From NCBI RefSeq assembly GCF_003144315.1, contig NZ_MPDK01000005.1, positions 62,001-126,000 of the forward strand: 64,000 nucleotides of DNA. Reading direction: 5' to 3'. How positions within the stretch are numbered: the first letter of the stretch is position 1; every line of letters begins with the position of its first letter. The position numbers and the translations under genes are program-made. The notes beneath the pieces were generated by a model. It was not told the origin of the DNA and did no database searches. It saw only the letters and a list, made by a program, of their open reading frames with translations. Shown piece after piece: positions 10,037-19,155 of this stretch. The stretch comes from Sulfoacidibacillus thermotolerans (GTDB lineage: Bacteria; Bacillota; Bacilli; Alicyclobacillales; SLC66).

Positions 10037-10813
10037 ATGTTTCCAGTGTGGAAGGGCGTGTTCCGCAGGCAAAAGGCATCGAAGCTAGAGTCTGATATGC
10101 CGTGCCGTCCTGAAGAAATTCCAGTGCATGTGGCTGTGATTATGGACGGTAATGGACGTTGGGCGCGCAGGCGGGCATTGCCGCGCGCGGCTGGGCACCA
10201 CGCTGGAATGCTCGCTATGCGCGAGGTGATACGCGCTGCGGATGACTGGGGTATTAAAGTGCTCACGCTGTACTCTTTTTCTACCGAAAATTGGAAGAGA
10301 CCGCGTCAGGAGATCGATTATTTATGGCAGTTGGTTGATGAGTTTTTCAAGTTAGACATTCAGGAATTGGTGGAGCGCAATGTCCACATTCGAATTCTTG
10401 GTGATCCATCTCAATTGCCTTTAGCAACACAACAAACCATTGCTCGCGCGTTAGAACAAACTAAAGCGAATTCAGGGTTGACTGTTCAATTCGCTTTGAA
10501 TTATGGTAGTAGATGGGAAATCGTCAGAGCCGTTCAACAGATTGCCACTCGCATTGAAGAGCTTGAAATTTCGGTTTCAGATATTGATGAGCAAATGGTT
10601 TCTGATGCTTTGGCGACTGCGGGTCTGCCTGATCCGGATCTGCTGATTCGAACAGCGGGTGATCAGCGTATAAGCAACTTCCTGTTGTGGCAAATTGCGT
10701 ATGCGGAGTTTGTATTTGTCGATGTAATGTGGCCGGAATTTACGCGCCAGCACTTTTATTCGGCAATCCAAGCGTTTGTTGCTCGGGAACGGCGGTTTGG
10801 TGGATTGAAATGA
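10037..10813 (+). CDS. uppS: Isoprenyl (undecaprenyl) diphosphate synthase
   Basis: UppS condenses isopentenyl diphosphates onto farnesyl diphosphate to make the undecaprenyl carrier for peptidoglycan. The 258-residue cis-prenyltransferase has VIMDGNGRWARRR (catalytic Asp about residue 36), TLYSFSTENWKRP, NYGSRWEIV and DLLIRTAGDQRISNFL. ATG 10037 has GGGGG eight bases upstream; the first 25 residues are a basic leader typical of the family. It precedes cdsA and dxr as in B. subtilis. Confidence 0.97.
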   Translation: MFPVWKGVFRRQKASKLESDMPCRPEEIPVHVAVIMDGNGRWARRRALPRAAGHHAGMLAMREVIRAADDWGIKVLTLYSFSTENWKRPRQEIDYLWQLVDEFFKLDIQELVERNVHIRILGDPSQLPLATQQTIARALEQTKANSGLTVQFALNYGSRWEIVRAVQQIATRIEELEISVSDIDEQMVSDALATAGLPDPDLLIRTAGDQRISNFLLWQIAYAEFVFVDVMWPEFTRQHFYSAIQAFVARERRFGGLK

Positions 10814-10822
10814 GGTGACAGG

Positions 10823-11617
10823 ATGCTGCGCCAACGCGTGGTGACCGCGGCGTTAGGTGTCGCTTTAGTGGTATCTGCTACACTCCTTGGTGGAGTGTGG
10901 CTTGCCATATTGTTTGCGGCGATCGCTGCGGTGAGTACGCTTGAGATCGGCGCAATGATGAAGGTTCGCGTGACAAGCGCAGAGAATTTGATCGCTGTCG
11001 CATTTACGGTGCTCATGGTCATATGGGGACCGTTTGAACAATTTTGGTACGTGCTATTTTACGCATTGTTGATTACCACAATTTTGCGTCGGGAGCAATT
11101 TTCTTTTGCTGGTGCGAGTATGCTGTTTGCAGCGGCTCTCTATTCGAGCTATGCTTTTCGCATGATGCTTGATCTGCGTGCATTGAACCATGGGTTTGGT
11201 TGGGTTTTACTTGTATTTATTGCGATTTGGTCAACAGATACCGGAGCTTTTTTTATCGGTCGTGCATTTGGTGGACGCAAACTCTTGCCGGAAGTAAGTC
11301 CGAAAAAAACGGTATCTGGTGCATTTGGCGGGTTTTTATTTGCTACAGTCATGACCCCGATTGCTGGGGGGTTCTTATTGGGGTACGATATACATAGGAT
11401 GGCAATGCTTGGACTGCTTGCATTACTTGGTGCGGCGACTTCGATCGCGGGGCAATTGGGCGATTTAGTTGAATCCGCTTTAAAGCGCCATTATGCTGTG
11501 AAAGACTCTGGGTGGATTTTGCCTGGGCATGGGGGGATCTTGGATCGCTTTGACAGCTTGCTCTTGGCTGCGCCCATCGCGTATCATTTGATTATCTGGT
11601 TGTTTCCACATGTTTGA
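10823..11617 (+). CDS. cdsA: Phosphatidate cytidylyltransferase
   Basis: CdsA makes CDP-diacylglycerol from phosphatidic acid and CTP in the membrane. The 264-residue protein is strongly hydrophobic with several membrane helices, and it carries the complete family signature near the C-terminus: SALKRHYAVKDSG followed by LPGHGGILDRFD. The ribosome site GAGGTGA overlaps the uppS stop. CDP-diacylglycerol is the substrate of the pgsA product encoded at 49617. Confidence 0.97.
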   Translation: MLRQRVVTAALGVALVVSATLLGGVWLAILFAAIAAVSTLEIGAMMKVRVTSAENLIAVAFTVLMVIWGPFEQFWYVLFYALLITTILRREQFSFAGASMLFAAALYSSYAFRMMLDLRALNHGFGWVLLVFIAIWSTDTGAFFIGRAFGGRKLLPEVSPKKTVSGAFGGFLFATVMTPIAGGFLLGYDIHRMAMLGLLALLGAATSIAGQLGDLVESALKRHYAVKDSGWILPGHGGILDRFDSLLLAAPIAYHLIIWLFPHV

Positions 11618-11631
11618 AGAGAGGTGAGGCG

Positions 11632-12795
11632 ATGACGCGCAAGGTGACGATTCTTGGAGCTACTGGTTCTATAGGTCAGCAAGCGCTTGATGTTGCGCGC
11701 GCACATCCGGAGGAGTTGCAGGTTGTCGCCATGTCAGCACATACTCGAATCGAGCAGCTGATTCCTCTCGTTCAGGAGTTTCGACCGCGCTTTGTTGCTG
11801 TTCATACGGTAGAGCAAGCGCGTGTCGTGCGCGCGCAGTGTCCGTTTGTGGAAGTGGGTTTTGGCGAAGAGGCATTACAGGATGCGGCTTCCTTGACGGA
11901 ATCATCCATGTTGCTAAACGCGCTTGTCGGCGCAGCGGGGATTCGTTCGACACTTGCGGCACTTCAAGCTGGCATTGATGTAGCGCTTGCAAATAAAGAG
12001 ACATTAGTGGCCGCTGGAGACCTCGTTTTGGATGCCGCGCGAGTTGCAAAGGTGAAAATTCTTCCCGTTGATTCTGAGCATTCAGCGATTACTCAGTGCT
12101 TGCAAGATGCACATAGTCCTACTGATGTGGAGAAGTTGCTTTTGACTGCTTCAGGTGGACCGTTTCGAACGGCGAGTAAAGCAGATTTACTGCGTGTGAC
12201 GGTACAAGATGCACTAGCACATCCGACTTGGACGATGGGTGCAAAAATCTCTATTGATTCAGCCACGTTAATGAATAAAGGGTTAGAAGTCATTGAGGCG
12301 CATTTTCTGTTTGATGTGCCATACTCTGATATTGAAATTTTGATACATCCGCAAAGCATCATTCACTCAATGGTGCAATTTCGTGATGGAGCTGTGCTTG
12401 CTCAATTAGGTTCACCTGATATGCGCATCCCGATTCAGTATGCATTGCTTGGTGATCAAGGGCGACTTGCAGCAAATTGGAAGCGTCTGAACTGGTCGGA
12501 GGTATCGCAATTGACCTTTGAACTCCCCGATATCGAGAAATTTCCGGCTATTTCACTTGCTTATGAATGTGGCATCGCACAAAAGACTTATCCGGCGGTA
12601 ATGAATGCAGCAAATGAAACGGCTGTGTATGCATTTTTGGCAGGACACATTCATTTTCTTGAAATCGTTGAGATCGTGCGACGCGTTGTCGAGGCACATC
12701 AAGCAGAAGTGGGAATGGGGCTCGATGAGATTTTTGCGGCAGACCGCTGGGCGCGTGAAACCGCGCAAAGTTTGATCGCGAAAAGGGGGCTTTAA
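11632..12795 (+). CDS. dxr: 1-deoxy-D-xylulose-5-phosphate reductoisomerase
   Basis: Dxr converts DXP to MEP with NADPH, the committed step of the non-mevalonate isoprenoid pathway that feeds UppS. I chose ATG 11632, which follows GAGAGGTGAG at a good distance; an in-frame TTG at 11614 overlaps the cdsA stop but lacks a site. The 387-residue product has the NADPH-binding TILGATGSIGQQ, LANKETLVAAG, and the metal/substrate motif LPVDSEHSAI. Confidence 0.98.
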   Translation: MTRKVTILGATGSIGQQALDVARAHPEELQVVAMSAHTRIEQLIPLVQEFRPRFVAVHTVEQARVVRAQCPFVEVGFGEEALQDAASLTESSMLLNALVGAAGIRSTLAALQAGIDVALANKETLVAAGDLVLDAARVAKVKILPVDSEHSAITQCLQDAHSPTDVEKLLLTASGGPFRTASKADLLRVTVQDALAHPTWTMGAKISIDSATLMNKGLEVIEAHFLFDVPYSDIEILIHPQSIIHSMVQFRDGAVLAQLGSPDMRIPIQYALLGDQGRLAANWKRLNWSEVSQLTFELPDIEKFPAISLAYECGIAQKTYPAVMNAANETAVYAFLAGHIHFLEIVEIVRRVVEAHQAEVGMGLDEIFAADRWARETAQSLIAKRGL

Positions 12796-12797
12796 GA

Positions 12798-14060
12798 GTG
12801 ATCGCAGGCGTCTTGGCGGGCGGATTAAAGTCCGTTCTCGGGGTCGTCATCGTGTTTTTAGTTCTCGTGACGATTCATGAGTTTGGTCATTTTATCGTTG
12901 CAAAGAAAGCAGGCGTGCTTGTTCCGAAGTTTGCGATCGGATTTGGGCCGCCTATCTTTCGTTTTGGTAAGGGTGAAACGGAGTACTCCATTCGCTTATT
13001 GCCACTTGGTGGATATGTTCAATTGGCTGGCGATATGCCGCAAGATCAGTTTTTTAAACTTGGCGAAACGCTTGCGATCAAACTCAATGACTCAGGAGAA
13101 GCTGTCGAGATAGGTGATCCAGCGGATATTGAGGATGGAATGACTGGAACGCTGGCTTTTATCGACACGATGAAGGCATATAAGCTCGCGCTTGAAGTGG
13201 CGGATGGTTATCGTGAATTTCCAATCGCGCGACGTGCGTTTTTGATCACTGGAAAGGATCGCATTGCACTTGCTCCGCCCGATCGACAAATGGCGCAAAA
13301 ACCTTTGCTTGCCCGCATGCTCATTATCCTGGCAGGACCTCTGATGAATGTGTTGTTAGCGATGGTTCTATTTGCAGTGGTTTTGGGGTCAATTGGTATT
13401 GTGACATCACCGCCACAAGTTGCTTCTGTAATGCCTAATTCGCCAGCGGCAAAAGCGGGGATGGTTTCTGGTGACATCATTGAGAGAGTCAATGGTCAAT
13501 CAGTGACGAGTTGGCCGCAGTTGGTTTTGGAGATTGAACAGCATGCGAAAGATCGCCTTGCCTTCACGGTTTTGCGAGGAGCAAAAGAGCAGACTCTTTA
13601 TGTCGTGCCTCGTGAACGCAAGAGCGGAATTGGCTTTATTGGAATCTCACCTGCAGTCACGCACGGTGTGGGTCCAGCGATTATTGGTGGGGCACAGCAA
13701 ACGGCTGTATATACGCAATTGATTTACAACAGTTTTGGGACGCTGTTTACGCATCGTAATGCATTTGTAAAAGATTCAGCAGGACCAGTAAAGATTGTGG
13801 CGATTATTGGACAACAAGCGCAACTCGGGATTTTAAACTTAATGAATTTGACTGCGCTGTTGAGTTTGAATTTAGCGATTCTCAATTTACTTCCGATTCC
13901 ACCGCTCGATGGAAGTCGCTTGCTGTTCTTACTTGTTGAGTTTGTGCGTGGCAGGCCGATTGATCCACGCAAAGAATATATTGTACATGCGATCGGCTTT
14001 GTCTTAATTATTGCATTAACAGTGGTGCGCACGTATTTAGATGTGGCACAGTTGTTCTAG
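12798..14060 (+). CDS. rseP: Site-2 intramembrane zinc metalloprotease RseP/RasP
   Basis: RasP cleaves anti-sigma factors and signal-peptide remnants inside the membrane. The 420-residue protein has TIHEFGHFIVAKKAG (HExxH zinc site in the first helix, about residues 24-38), a PDZ domain (about 205-280), and the NLLPIPPLDG motif with the third zinc ligand in a late helix. GTG 12798 follows the dxr stop directly, with AAAAGGGGG upstream. In B. subtilis proS lies between this gene and polC; here it is missing. Confidence 0.96.
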   Translation: MIAGVLAGGLKSVLGVVIVFLVLVTIHEFGHFIVAKKAGVLVPKFAIGFGPPIFRFGKGETEYSIRLLPLGGYVQLAGDMPQDQFFKLGETLAIKLNDSGEAVEIGDPADIEDGMTGTLAFIDTMKAYKLALEVADGYREFPIARRAFLITGKDRIALAPPDRQMAQKPLLARMLIILAGPLMNVLLAMVLFAVVLGSIGIVTSPPQVASVMPNSPAAKAGMVSGDIIERVNGQSVTSWPQLVLEIEQHAKDRLAFTVLRGAKEQTLYVVPRERKSGIGFIGISPAVTHGVGPAIIGGAQQTAVYTQLIYNSFGTLFTHRNAFVKDSAGPVKIVAIIGQQAQLGILNLMNLTALLSLNLAILNLLPIPPLDGSRLLFLLVEFVRGRPIDPRKEYIVHAIGFVLIIALTVVRTYLDVAQLF

Positions 14061-14090
14061 TGGATAATATTGTAAATTGGGTAGAGGACG

Positions 14091-17000
14091 TTGGGTAGGG
14101 TGACACAGGAATCATCAGATGCAGTTGTGGAGAGAGCAGAAACTCCTAAAGAAGATCACGGATTCTTTCCTTTACTTGTGAAGGAAGTGGCAGATCGTGT
14201 GCGAGTCGATCAGCGATCACTCGATGCGATCGTTCCTTTCGTACGGAATGTAAATATTAAGGGAACTGATCGCCGGGTGCATGTGGTTCTCGAACCAAAC
14301 TGTGCGCTGTCCGTTTTTGAACTGGTTAGCGCGTGGGCGTTTTTGCAAGGGCGAGTACCAGAAGCAACCGTTTTGATGGAATATGCTGATCTTGATGCTG
14401 GCGCGGTCCAATTGGCTCCATGGGAAGAGGTGCAAAGTAAGTCTATAGCAACCGAATCCATTGATTATGGTGTCAGTCTCGCTCTAGCAGTGTGGATGCT
14501 GATGGAGCGTGAGCCTGCGCTGCGGGGTGAACTGCAACAGGTCGAATGGCGCTTATCTGGAGATAGGAAAATTCAATTGCGCGTGGCAGGTTCGATTAAG
14601 TTATTGCGTGCGCGTCAGGTTGATCAGAAATTGGCAGATTTGCTGTGCGTTCTGCTGAGAGTTCAGTCGTTTACAGTTGAACTTTGTACTGATACAGATG
14701 AAGAGCAACGTGTTGTGCAATTTCGTCAAGAGATCGAACAGCAAGATTGGGATGTTTTGCGCCAGCAAGTTACAGTAGACAAAGAATCGAGTGGGCAAAC
14801 AGCGCAATGTATCGAATATGGACAAGCGATTTTAGAACCGGCTATTTCCATTGCGCTGATTCAAGATGAGATGCGCAGAGTCGTTGTAGAGGGACGTTTG
14901 TTTGCTGTTGAATGGCGCGATTTAGCGAATGGACGACGATTGTGCCAATTTTATTTGACGGATGAAAAAGATTCAATTACTTGTAAAATGTTTTCTCGCG
15001 GTGGAAAAAAAGAGCTTCCTCTGCCATCTGTAAAAGATGGGATGTACGTGCGTGTGCGTGGTTCCGTGCAATATGACACGTATTCAAAAGAACTCGTCTT
15101 ACAGGTTAATGATTTGATCGAGTATGAGCCGGCCAGAGAGCGTGACGAAGCTGAAGAAAAGCGAGTCGAATTGCATGCGCATACGCAGATGAGTGCCTTA
15201 GATGGGGTGGTTTCAGCTGGAGATCTCGTAGCGGCGGCAAAAGCGTATGGCCATTCTGCGATTGCGATTACCGATCATGGAGTTGTACAGGCATATCCAG
15301 AGGCGTACGCGGCAGCTAAAAAACATGAGATCAAGGTTTTATATGGGGTTGAAATCAATCTGATTGATATTGGACAAACGATTGTTTATCAAATGCAGGA
15401 TACCCCTCTCTCGGAAGATACGATCTATGTGGTGTTTGATACAGAGACAACGGGTTTGTCAGCCGCGGAGCATGAACTTATTGAAATTGCCGGCGTGAAG
15501 ATGAGGCGCGGAGAAGTGATTGACACGTTTGCGGAGTTAATTGCCCCGGCGAACCCGATTCCAGAGAAAATCACGGAAATTACGAACATCACAAATGAGA
15601 TGGTAGCAGGGAAACCTACTGTGGATATCGTTTTGCCAAAGTTTCAAGCGTTTTGTGAAGGTGCCATTTTGGTTGCTCACAACGCTGAATTTGATTTGTC
15701 TTTTTTAAGTGTGCAGGCTGCTAAACTCGGGTTGCCGCCTTTTTCTCAGTCGACAATTGACACGTTGGCACTTGCGCGCACACTTTTGCCGACAGATCGC
15801 AATCACCGTTTAAAGACACTTACACAGAAGTACCATGTTACACTCACGCAACATCACCGTGCACTTGCCGATGCTGAAGCGACGGGTAAGGTATTTTATA
15901 AGTTGCTTGAAGAAGCGCAGCACATTTCATCGGTACGAAACTTAAGTGACCTTTCAGCTCTAGGTGCAAAAGGTGGAGATTTTGCGCGCAGTCGCGCCTA
16001 TCATGCAACAGTTTTAGTGCAGACGCAACAAGGGTTGCGCAATTTATATCGCCTCATCTCTGCTGCTCATGTCGACTATTTTTACCGGGAACCTCGGACG
16101 CCACGACAATTGCTCAAACAATACCGAAAGGGTTTGCTGATTGGATCGGGTTGTAAGTATGGCGAAGTGTTTCAGGCTCTCTTGCGCGGGAAAACAGATC
16201 AAGAACTGCGTGCACTTCTGGAATTCTATGATTTTATTGAATTGCAGCCACTTGATCATTATGGTGCGTTGATTGAATCTGGTGAAGTAGGAAGTTACGA
16301 GGTTGTCGCACAGTATCATAAACGCCTGTTAGCCCTTGCAGATGAGCTGCAAAAACCAGTGGTAGCTACCGGGGACGTGCATTTTTTGCGCGATCAAGAT
16401 GCAATTTATCGCGAAATTATCATGCATAGCGCTCCCGGTCGCAAAGATGTAAAACCGGGGGTAAAGCAGCCGCCGTTGACTTTTCGCACAACGCAGCAAA
16501 TGCTAGATGCTTTTTCACACTTAGGCGCTCGTGCAAAAGAAATCGTCGTGTCAAATAGCCGTAAAATCGCGGAGCAAATTGAAACCGTTTTTCCTCTGCC
16601 GAATCAAGTGTATCCGCCTAACATGGAGGGGGCAGATGAACAAGTTCGCTCACTTGCCCTAGCTAAGGCTCATCGTTTGTATGGGGATCCGTTGCCTCAA
16701 GTGGTGGATGAGCGCTTGCAAAAAGAATTGCACAGTATTATTACACATGGCTTTGCAGTAAACTACTTGATTGCCCATAAGTTAGTAACGAAGAGTTTAG
16801 AAGATGGCTACATTGTGGGATCGCGTGGGTCAGTGGGATCTTCACTTGTTGCGACGATGCTTGATATCACCGAAGTGAATCCGTTACCGCCCCATTACTT
16901 ATGTGAAACTTGCCAAACGAGTGAGTTTATTCTTGATGGTTCGATCGGATCGGGATTTGATTTGCCAGACAAGTTGTGTGCAACTTGTCAGCAACCGATG

Positions 17001-18482
17001 AAAAAGGATGGTCAAGATATTCCGTTTGAGACTTTTCTAGGGTTTAAAGGAGATAAAGTTCCAGATATTGATCTCAATTTCTCCGGCGAGTATCAAGCGC
17101 GTGCGCATAAATATACGGAAGAACTATTTGGTGCAGAGTATGTCTATCGTGCAGGTACAATCTCTACAATTGCTGAAAAAACGGCTTTCGGATATGTTAA
17201 GAAATGGGCAGAAGATCGTGGCAAAGTGTTGCGCACAGCGGAAATGCAGCGGCTCGTGGCGGGGTGTACGGGGATTAAGCGAACGACAGGTCAGCATCCA
17301 GGCGGCTTGATTATTGTGCCAAACGATCACGAAATTTACGATTTTTGTCCGATTCAGTATCCTGCTGATGATCGCACCGCAGAGATGCGCACGACACATT
17401 TTGATTTTCATGCGATTCACGACAATTTGCTGAAACTGGACATTTTGGGTCATGACGATCCGACAGTACTTCGCATGTTGCAAGATATGACAGGAATTGA
17501 TGTGCGCCAAGTGCCCGTGGATGATCCGAAAGTCTATGCATTGTTTTGTGGGACGGAGTCTTTAGGTGTCTCCCCGCAAGCAATTCGATCACAAACGGGA
17601 ACGTATGGAATCCCTGAATTCGGGACTAAGTTTGTGCGACAAATGCTTGAAGATACAAAACCCAGTACATTTGCTGATTTAGTCAGAATTTCAGGGTTGT
17701 CGCACGGTACAGATGTGTGGCTAAATAACGCGCAAGAACTGATTCGTCAGCGAACGGCACCTTTAAATCAGGTAATTTGTTGTCGTGATGATATCATGGT
17801 GTACTTGATTTACCGTGGCTTGGATCCTTCGCGCGCATTTAAAATTATGGAATCCGTACGCAAGGGCAAAGGGTTAACAGAAGAAGATGCAGAATACATG
17901 AGATCATTTGAAGTACCAGACTGGTATATGGATTCATGCCGTAAAATTAAATACATGTTTCCTAAAGCACATGCGGCAGCCTATGTACTTAATGCAGTGC
18001 GCATTGCGTATTTTAAAGTGTATGAGCCACTTAGTTTTTATGCGGCCTATTTTACGGTGCGGGCTGAAGACTTTGAACTCGAAATTATGGCGCGGGGGGC
18101 AGATGCCATCTGGCAGAGGCTTGAAGAAGTTGAGGAAAAAGGGGTACATGCGACGCCTAAGGAAAAATCCTTACAGACTGTACTTGAAGTGGCTTTAGAG
18201 ATGACGAGGCGCGGGTTTAAATTTCATCCTATAGATTTATATCAATCGGATGCGACGCGCTTTTTGGTGCGAGACAATGGGCTTTTGCCTCCATTTACAG
18301 CTGCTTCAGGAATTGGCGAAGCTGCAGCAAGAAACATTGTCGCCGCGCGTGAAATGGGTCCTTTTTTATCGGTTGAAGACTTGATTGACCGCGCGCGTAT
18401 ATCAAAGAATGTCATCGAGTTGCTCCAGCACTTTGGCTGTTTAGAGGGACTCCCTGAATCAAACCAACTGACACTTTTTTAA
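14091..18482 (+). CDS. polC: DNA polymerase III alpha subunit, Gram-positive PolC type
   Basis: PolC is the replicative polymerase with built-in proofreading. The 1463-residue protein is close to the family length. In order: N-terminal domains (1-230), OB fold (about 260-345), PHP domain split by the exonuclease (HAHTQMSALDG near 363, ITDHG, GVEINL, and TGDVHFL after the insertion), a DEDDh exonuclease (VFDTETTGLS near 449, HNAEFDLSFL near 528), a zinc module with two CxxC pairs (about 937-975), and the palm (PDIDLNFSGEYQ near 990). TTG 14091 or GTG 14100 may be the start; both have weak ribosome sites. Confidence 0.97.
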   Translation: MGRVTQESSDAVVERAETPKEDHGFFPLLVKEVADRVRVDQRSLDAIVPFVRNVNIKGTDRRVHVVLEPNCALSVFELVSAWAFLQGRVPEATVLMEYADLDAGAVQLAPWEEVQSKSIATESIDYGVSLALAVWMLMEREPALRGELQQVEWRLSGDRKIQLRVAGSIKLLRARQVDQKLADLLCVLLRVQSFTVELCTDTDEEQRVVQFRQEIEQQDWDVLRQQVTVDKESSGQTAQCIEYGQAILEPAISIALIQDEMRRVVVEGRLFAVEWRDLANGRRLCQFYLTDEKDSITCKMFSRGGKKELPLPSVKDGMYVRVRGSVQYDTYSKELVLQVNDLIEYEPARERDEAEEKRVELHAHTQMSALDGVVSAGDLVAAAKAYGHSAIAITDHGVVQAYPEAYAAAKKHEIKVLYGVEINLIDIGQTIVYQMQDTPLSEDTIYVVFDTETTGLSAAEHELIEIAGVKMRRGEVIDTFAELIAPANPIPEKITEITNITNEMVAGKPTVDIVLPKFQAFCEGAILVAHNAEFDLSFLSVQAAKLGLPPFSQSTIDTLALARTLLPTDRNHRLKTLTQKYHVTLTQHHRALADAEATGKVFYKLLEEAQHISSVRNLSDLSALGAKGGDFARSRAYHATVLVQTQQGLRNLYRLISAAHVDYFYREPRTPRQLLKQYRKGLLIGSGCKYGEVFQALLRGKTDQELRALLEFYDFIELQPLDHYGALIESGEVGSYEVVAQYHKRLLALADELQKPVVATGDVHFLRDQDAIYREIIMHSAPGRKDVKPGVKQPPLTFRTTQQMLDAFSHLGARAKEIVVSNSRKIAEQIETVFPLPNQVYPPNMEGADEQVRSLALAKAHRLYGDPLPQVVDERLQKELHSIITHGFAVNYLIAHKLVTKSLEDGYIVGSRGSVGSSLVATMLDITEVNPLPPHYLCETCQTSEFILDGSIGSGFDLPDKLCATCQQPMKKDGQDIPFETFLGFKGDKVPDIDLNFSGEYQARAHKYTEELFGAEYVYRAGTISTIAEKTAFGYVKKWAEDRGKVLRTAEMQRLVAGCTGIKRTTGQHPGGLIIVPNDHEIYDFCPIQYPADDRTAEMRTTHFDFHAIHDNLLKLDILGHDDPTVLRMLQDMTGIDVRQVPVDDPKVYALFCGTESLGVSPQAIRSQTGTYGIPEFGTKFVRQMLEDTKPSTFADLVRISGLSHGTDVWLNNAQELIRQRTAPLNQVICCRDDIMVYLIYRGLDPSRAFKIMESVRKGKGLTEEDAEYMRSFEVPDWYMDSCRKIKYMFPKAHAAAYVLNAVRIAYFKVYEPLSFYAAYFTVRAEDFELEIMARGADAIWQRLEEVEEKGVHATPKEKSLQTVLEVALEMTRRGFKFHPIDLYQSDATRFLVRDNGLLPPFTAASGIGEAAARNIVAAREMGPFLSVEDLIDRARISKNVIELLQHFGCLEGLPESNQLTLF

Positions 18483-18507
18483 CGAAGAGAGCAAAAGGCA
18501 AGAGGGG

Positions 18508-18536
18508 TTGAACCGTCTGGCTGCTCATGGTATAAT
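18508..18536 (+). promoter_or_regulatory. SigA-type promoter of the rimP-nusA-infB operon
   Basis: TTGAAC (18508-18513) and a perfect TATAAT (18531-18536) are 17 bases apart. The predicted start near 18543 leaves a leader of about 105 bases before rimP, containing a strong hairpin (18573-18595). Confidence 0.82.
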
Positions 18537-18572
18537 CGGGATGACAGAAAGTGTTATACTTTCCTGCGGAGC

Positions 18573-18595
18573 AAGAGTGGGGGTTCCCCACTCTT
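18573..18595 (+). other. Perfect 10-bp leader hairpin upstream of rimP
   Basis: AAGAGTGGGG (18573-18582) pairs perfectly with CCCCACTCTT (18586-18595) around a three-base loop. The next bases are TTCGTTTG, too poor in T for a firm terminator. A structured rimP-nusA leader is plausible because NusA controls its own operon through pausing or termination in other bacteria. Whether this one attenuates is unknown. Confidence 0.6.
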
Positions 18596-18649
18596 TCGTT
18601 TGTATGATTTGTGCGACCCCTTAAGAGTAAGGGGGTCAGGAGGGTGTTT

Positions 18650-19117
18650 ATGGCAGCCAAGCAAAAGGTGACAGATCTCGTCGCTGAGATGGTCGCGCCG
18701 GTTTTGCGGGAAGCTGGACTTGAACTTGTTGAAGTGGAGTATAAAAAGGAAGGCGCTAACTGGATTTTGCGAGTGTTTCTCGATCGCCCAGGTGGGGCGG
18801 TTGATTTAGACGATTGTGCGCACGTCAGTGAAACACTGTCAACTGCCTTGGATGAAGTCGATCCAATCCCGAATGCGTATTTTCTTGAAGTTTCTTCTGC
18901 TGGTGCGGAGCGACCACTTAAAACAGAGCGTGATTTTGAACGAGCTGTAGGGAAACGCGTATTTCTCTCTTTTTATGAACCGCTTGACGGAAAGAAGAAT
19001 ATCGAAGGGACACTTCTGTCTTTTTCTGATGAAGTTCTGCGCGTCGAGGAAGATGGCGCAGTGTTTGCGGTGCCAAAAGAGAAAATAGCGGCAGCTCGGC
19101 TAGCTCTTGTCTGGTAA
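18650..19117 (+). CDS. rimP: Ribosome maturation factor RimP
   Basis: RimP helps early 30S assembly around S12. The 155-residue protein from ATG 18650 has the family core LELVEVEYKKEG, ILRVFLDRPGGAVDLDDC and YFLEVSSAGAERPLKT, then the SH3-like C-terminal domain. AGGAGGGTG just upstream decides the start over an in-frame upstream codon. It opens the rimP-nusA-rnpM-rplGA-infB operon. Confidence 0.97.
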   Translation: MAAKQKVTDLVAEMVAPVLREAGLELVEVEYKKEGANWILRVFLDRPGGAVDLDDCAHVSETLSTALDEVDPIPNAYFLEVSSAGAERPLKTERDFERAVGKRVFLSFYEPLDGKKNIEGTLLSFSDEVLRVEEDGAVFAVPKEKIAAARLALVW

Positions 19118-19155
19118 GTAGAGTTTTTGATGGGTGTTAAGGGGGTTAGCCTAAC

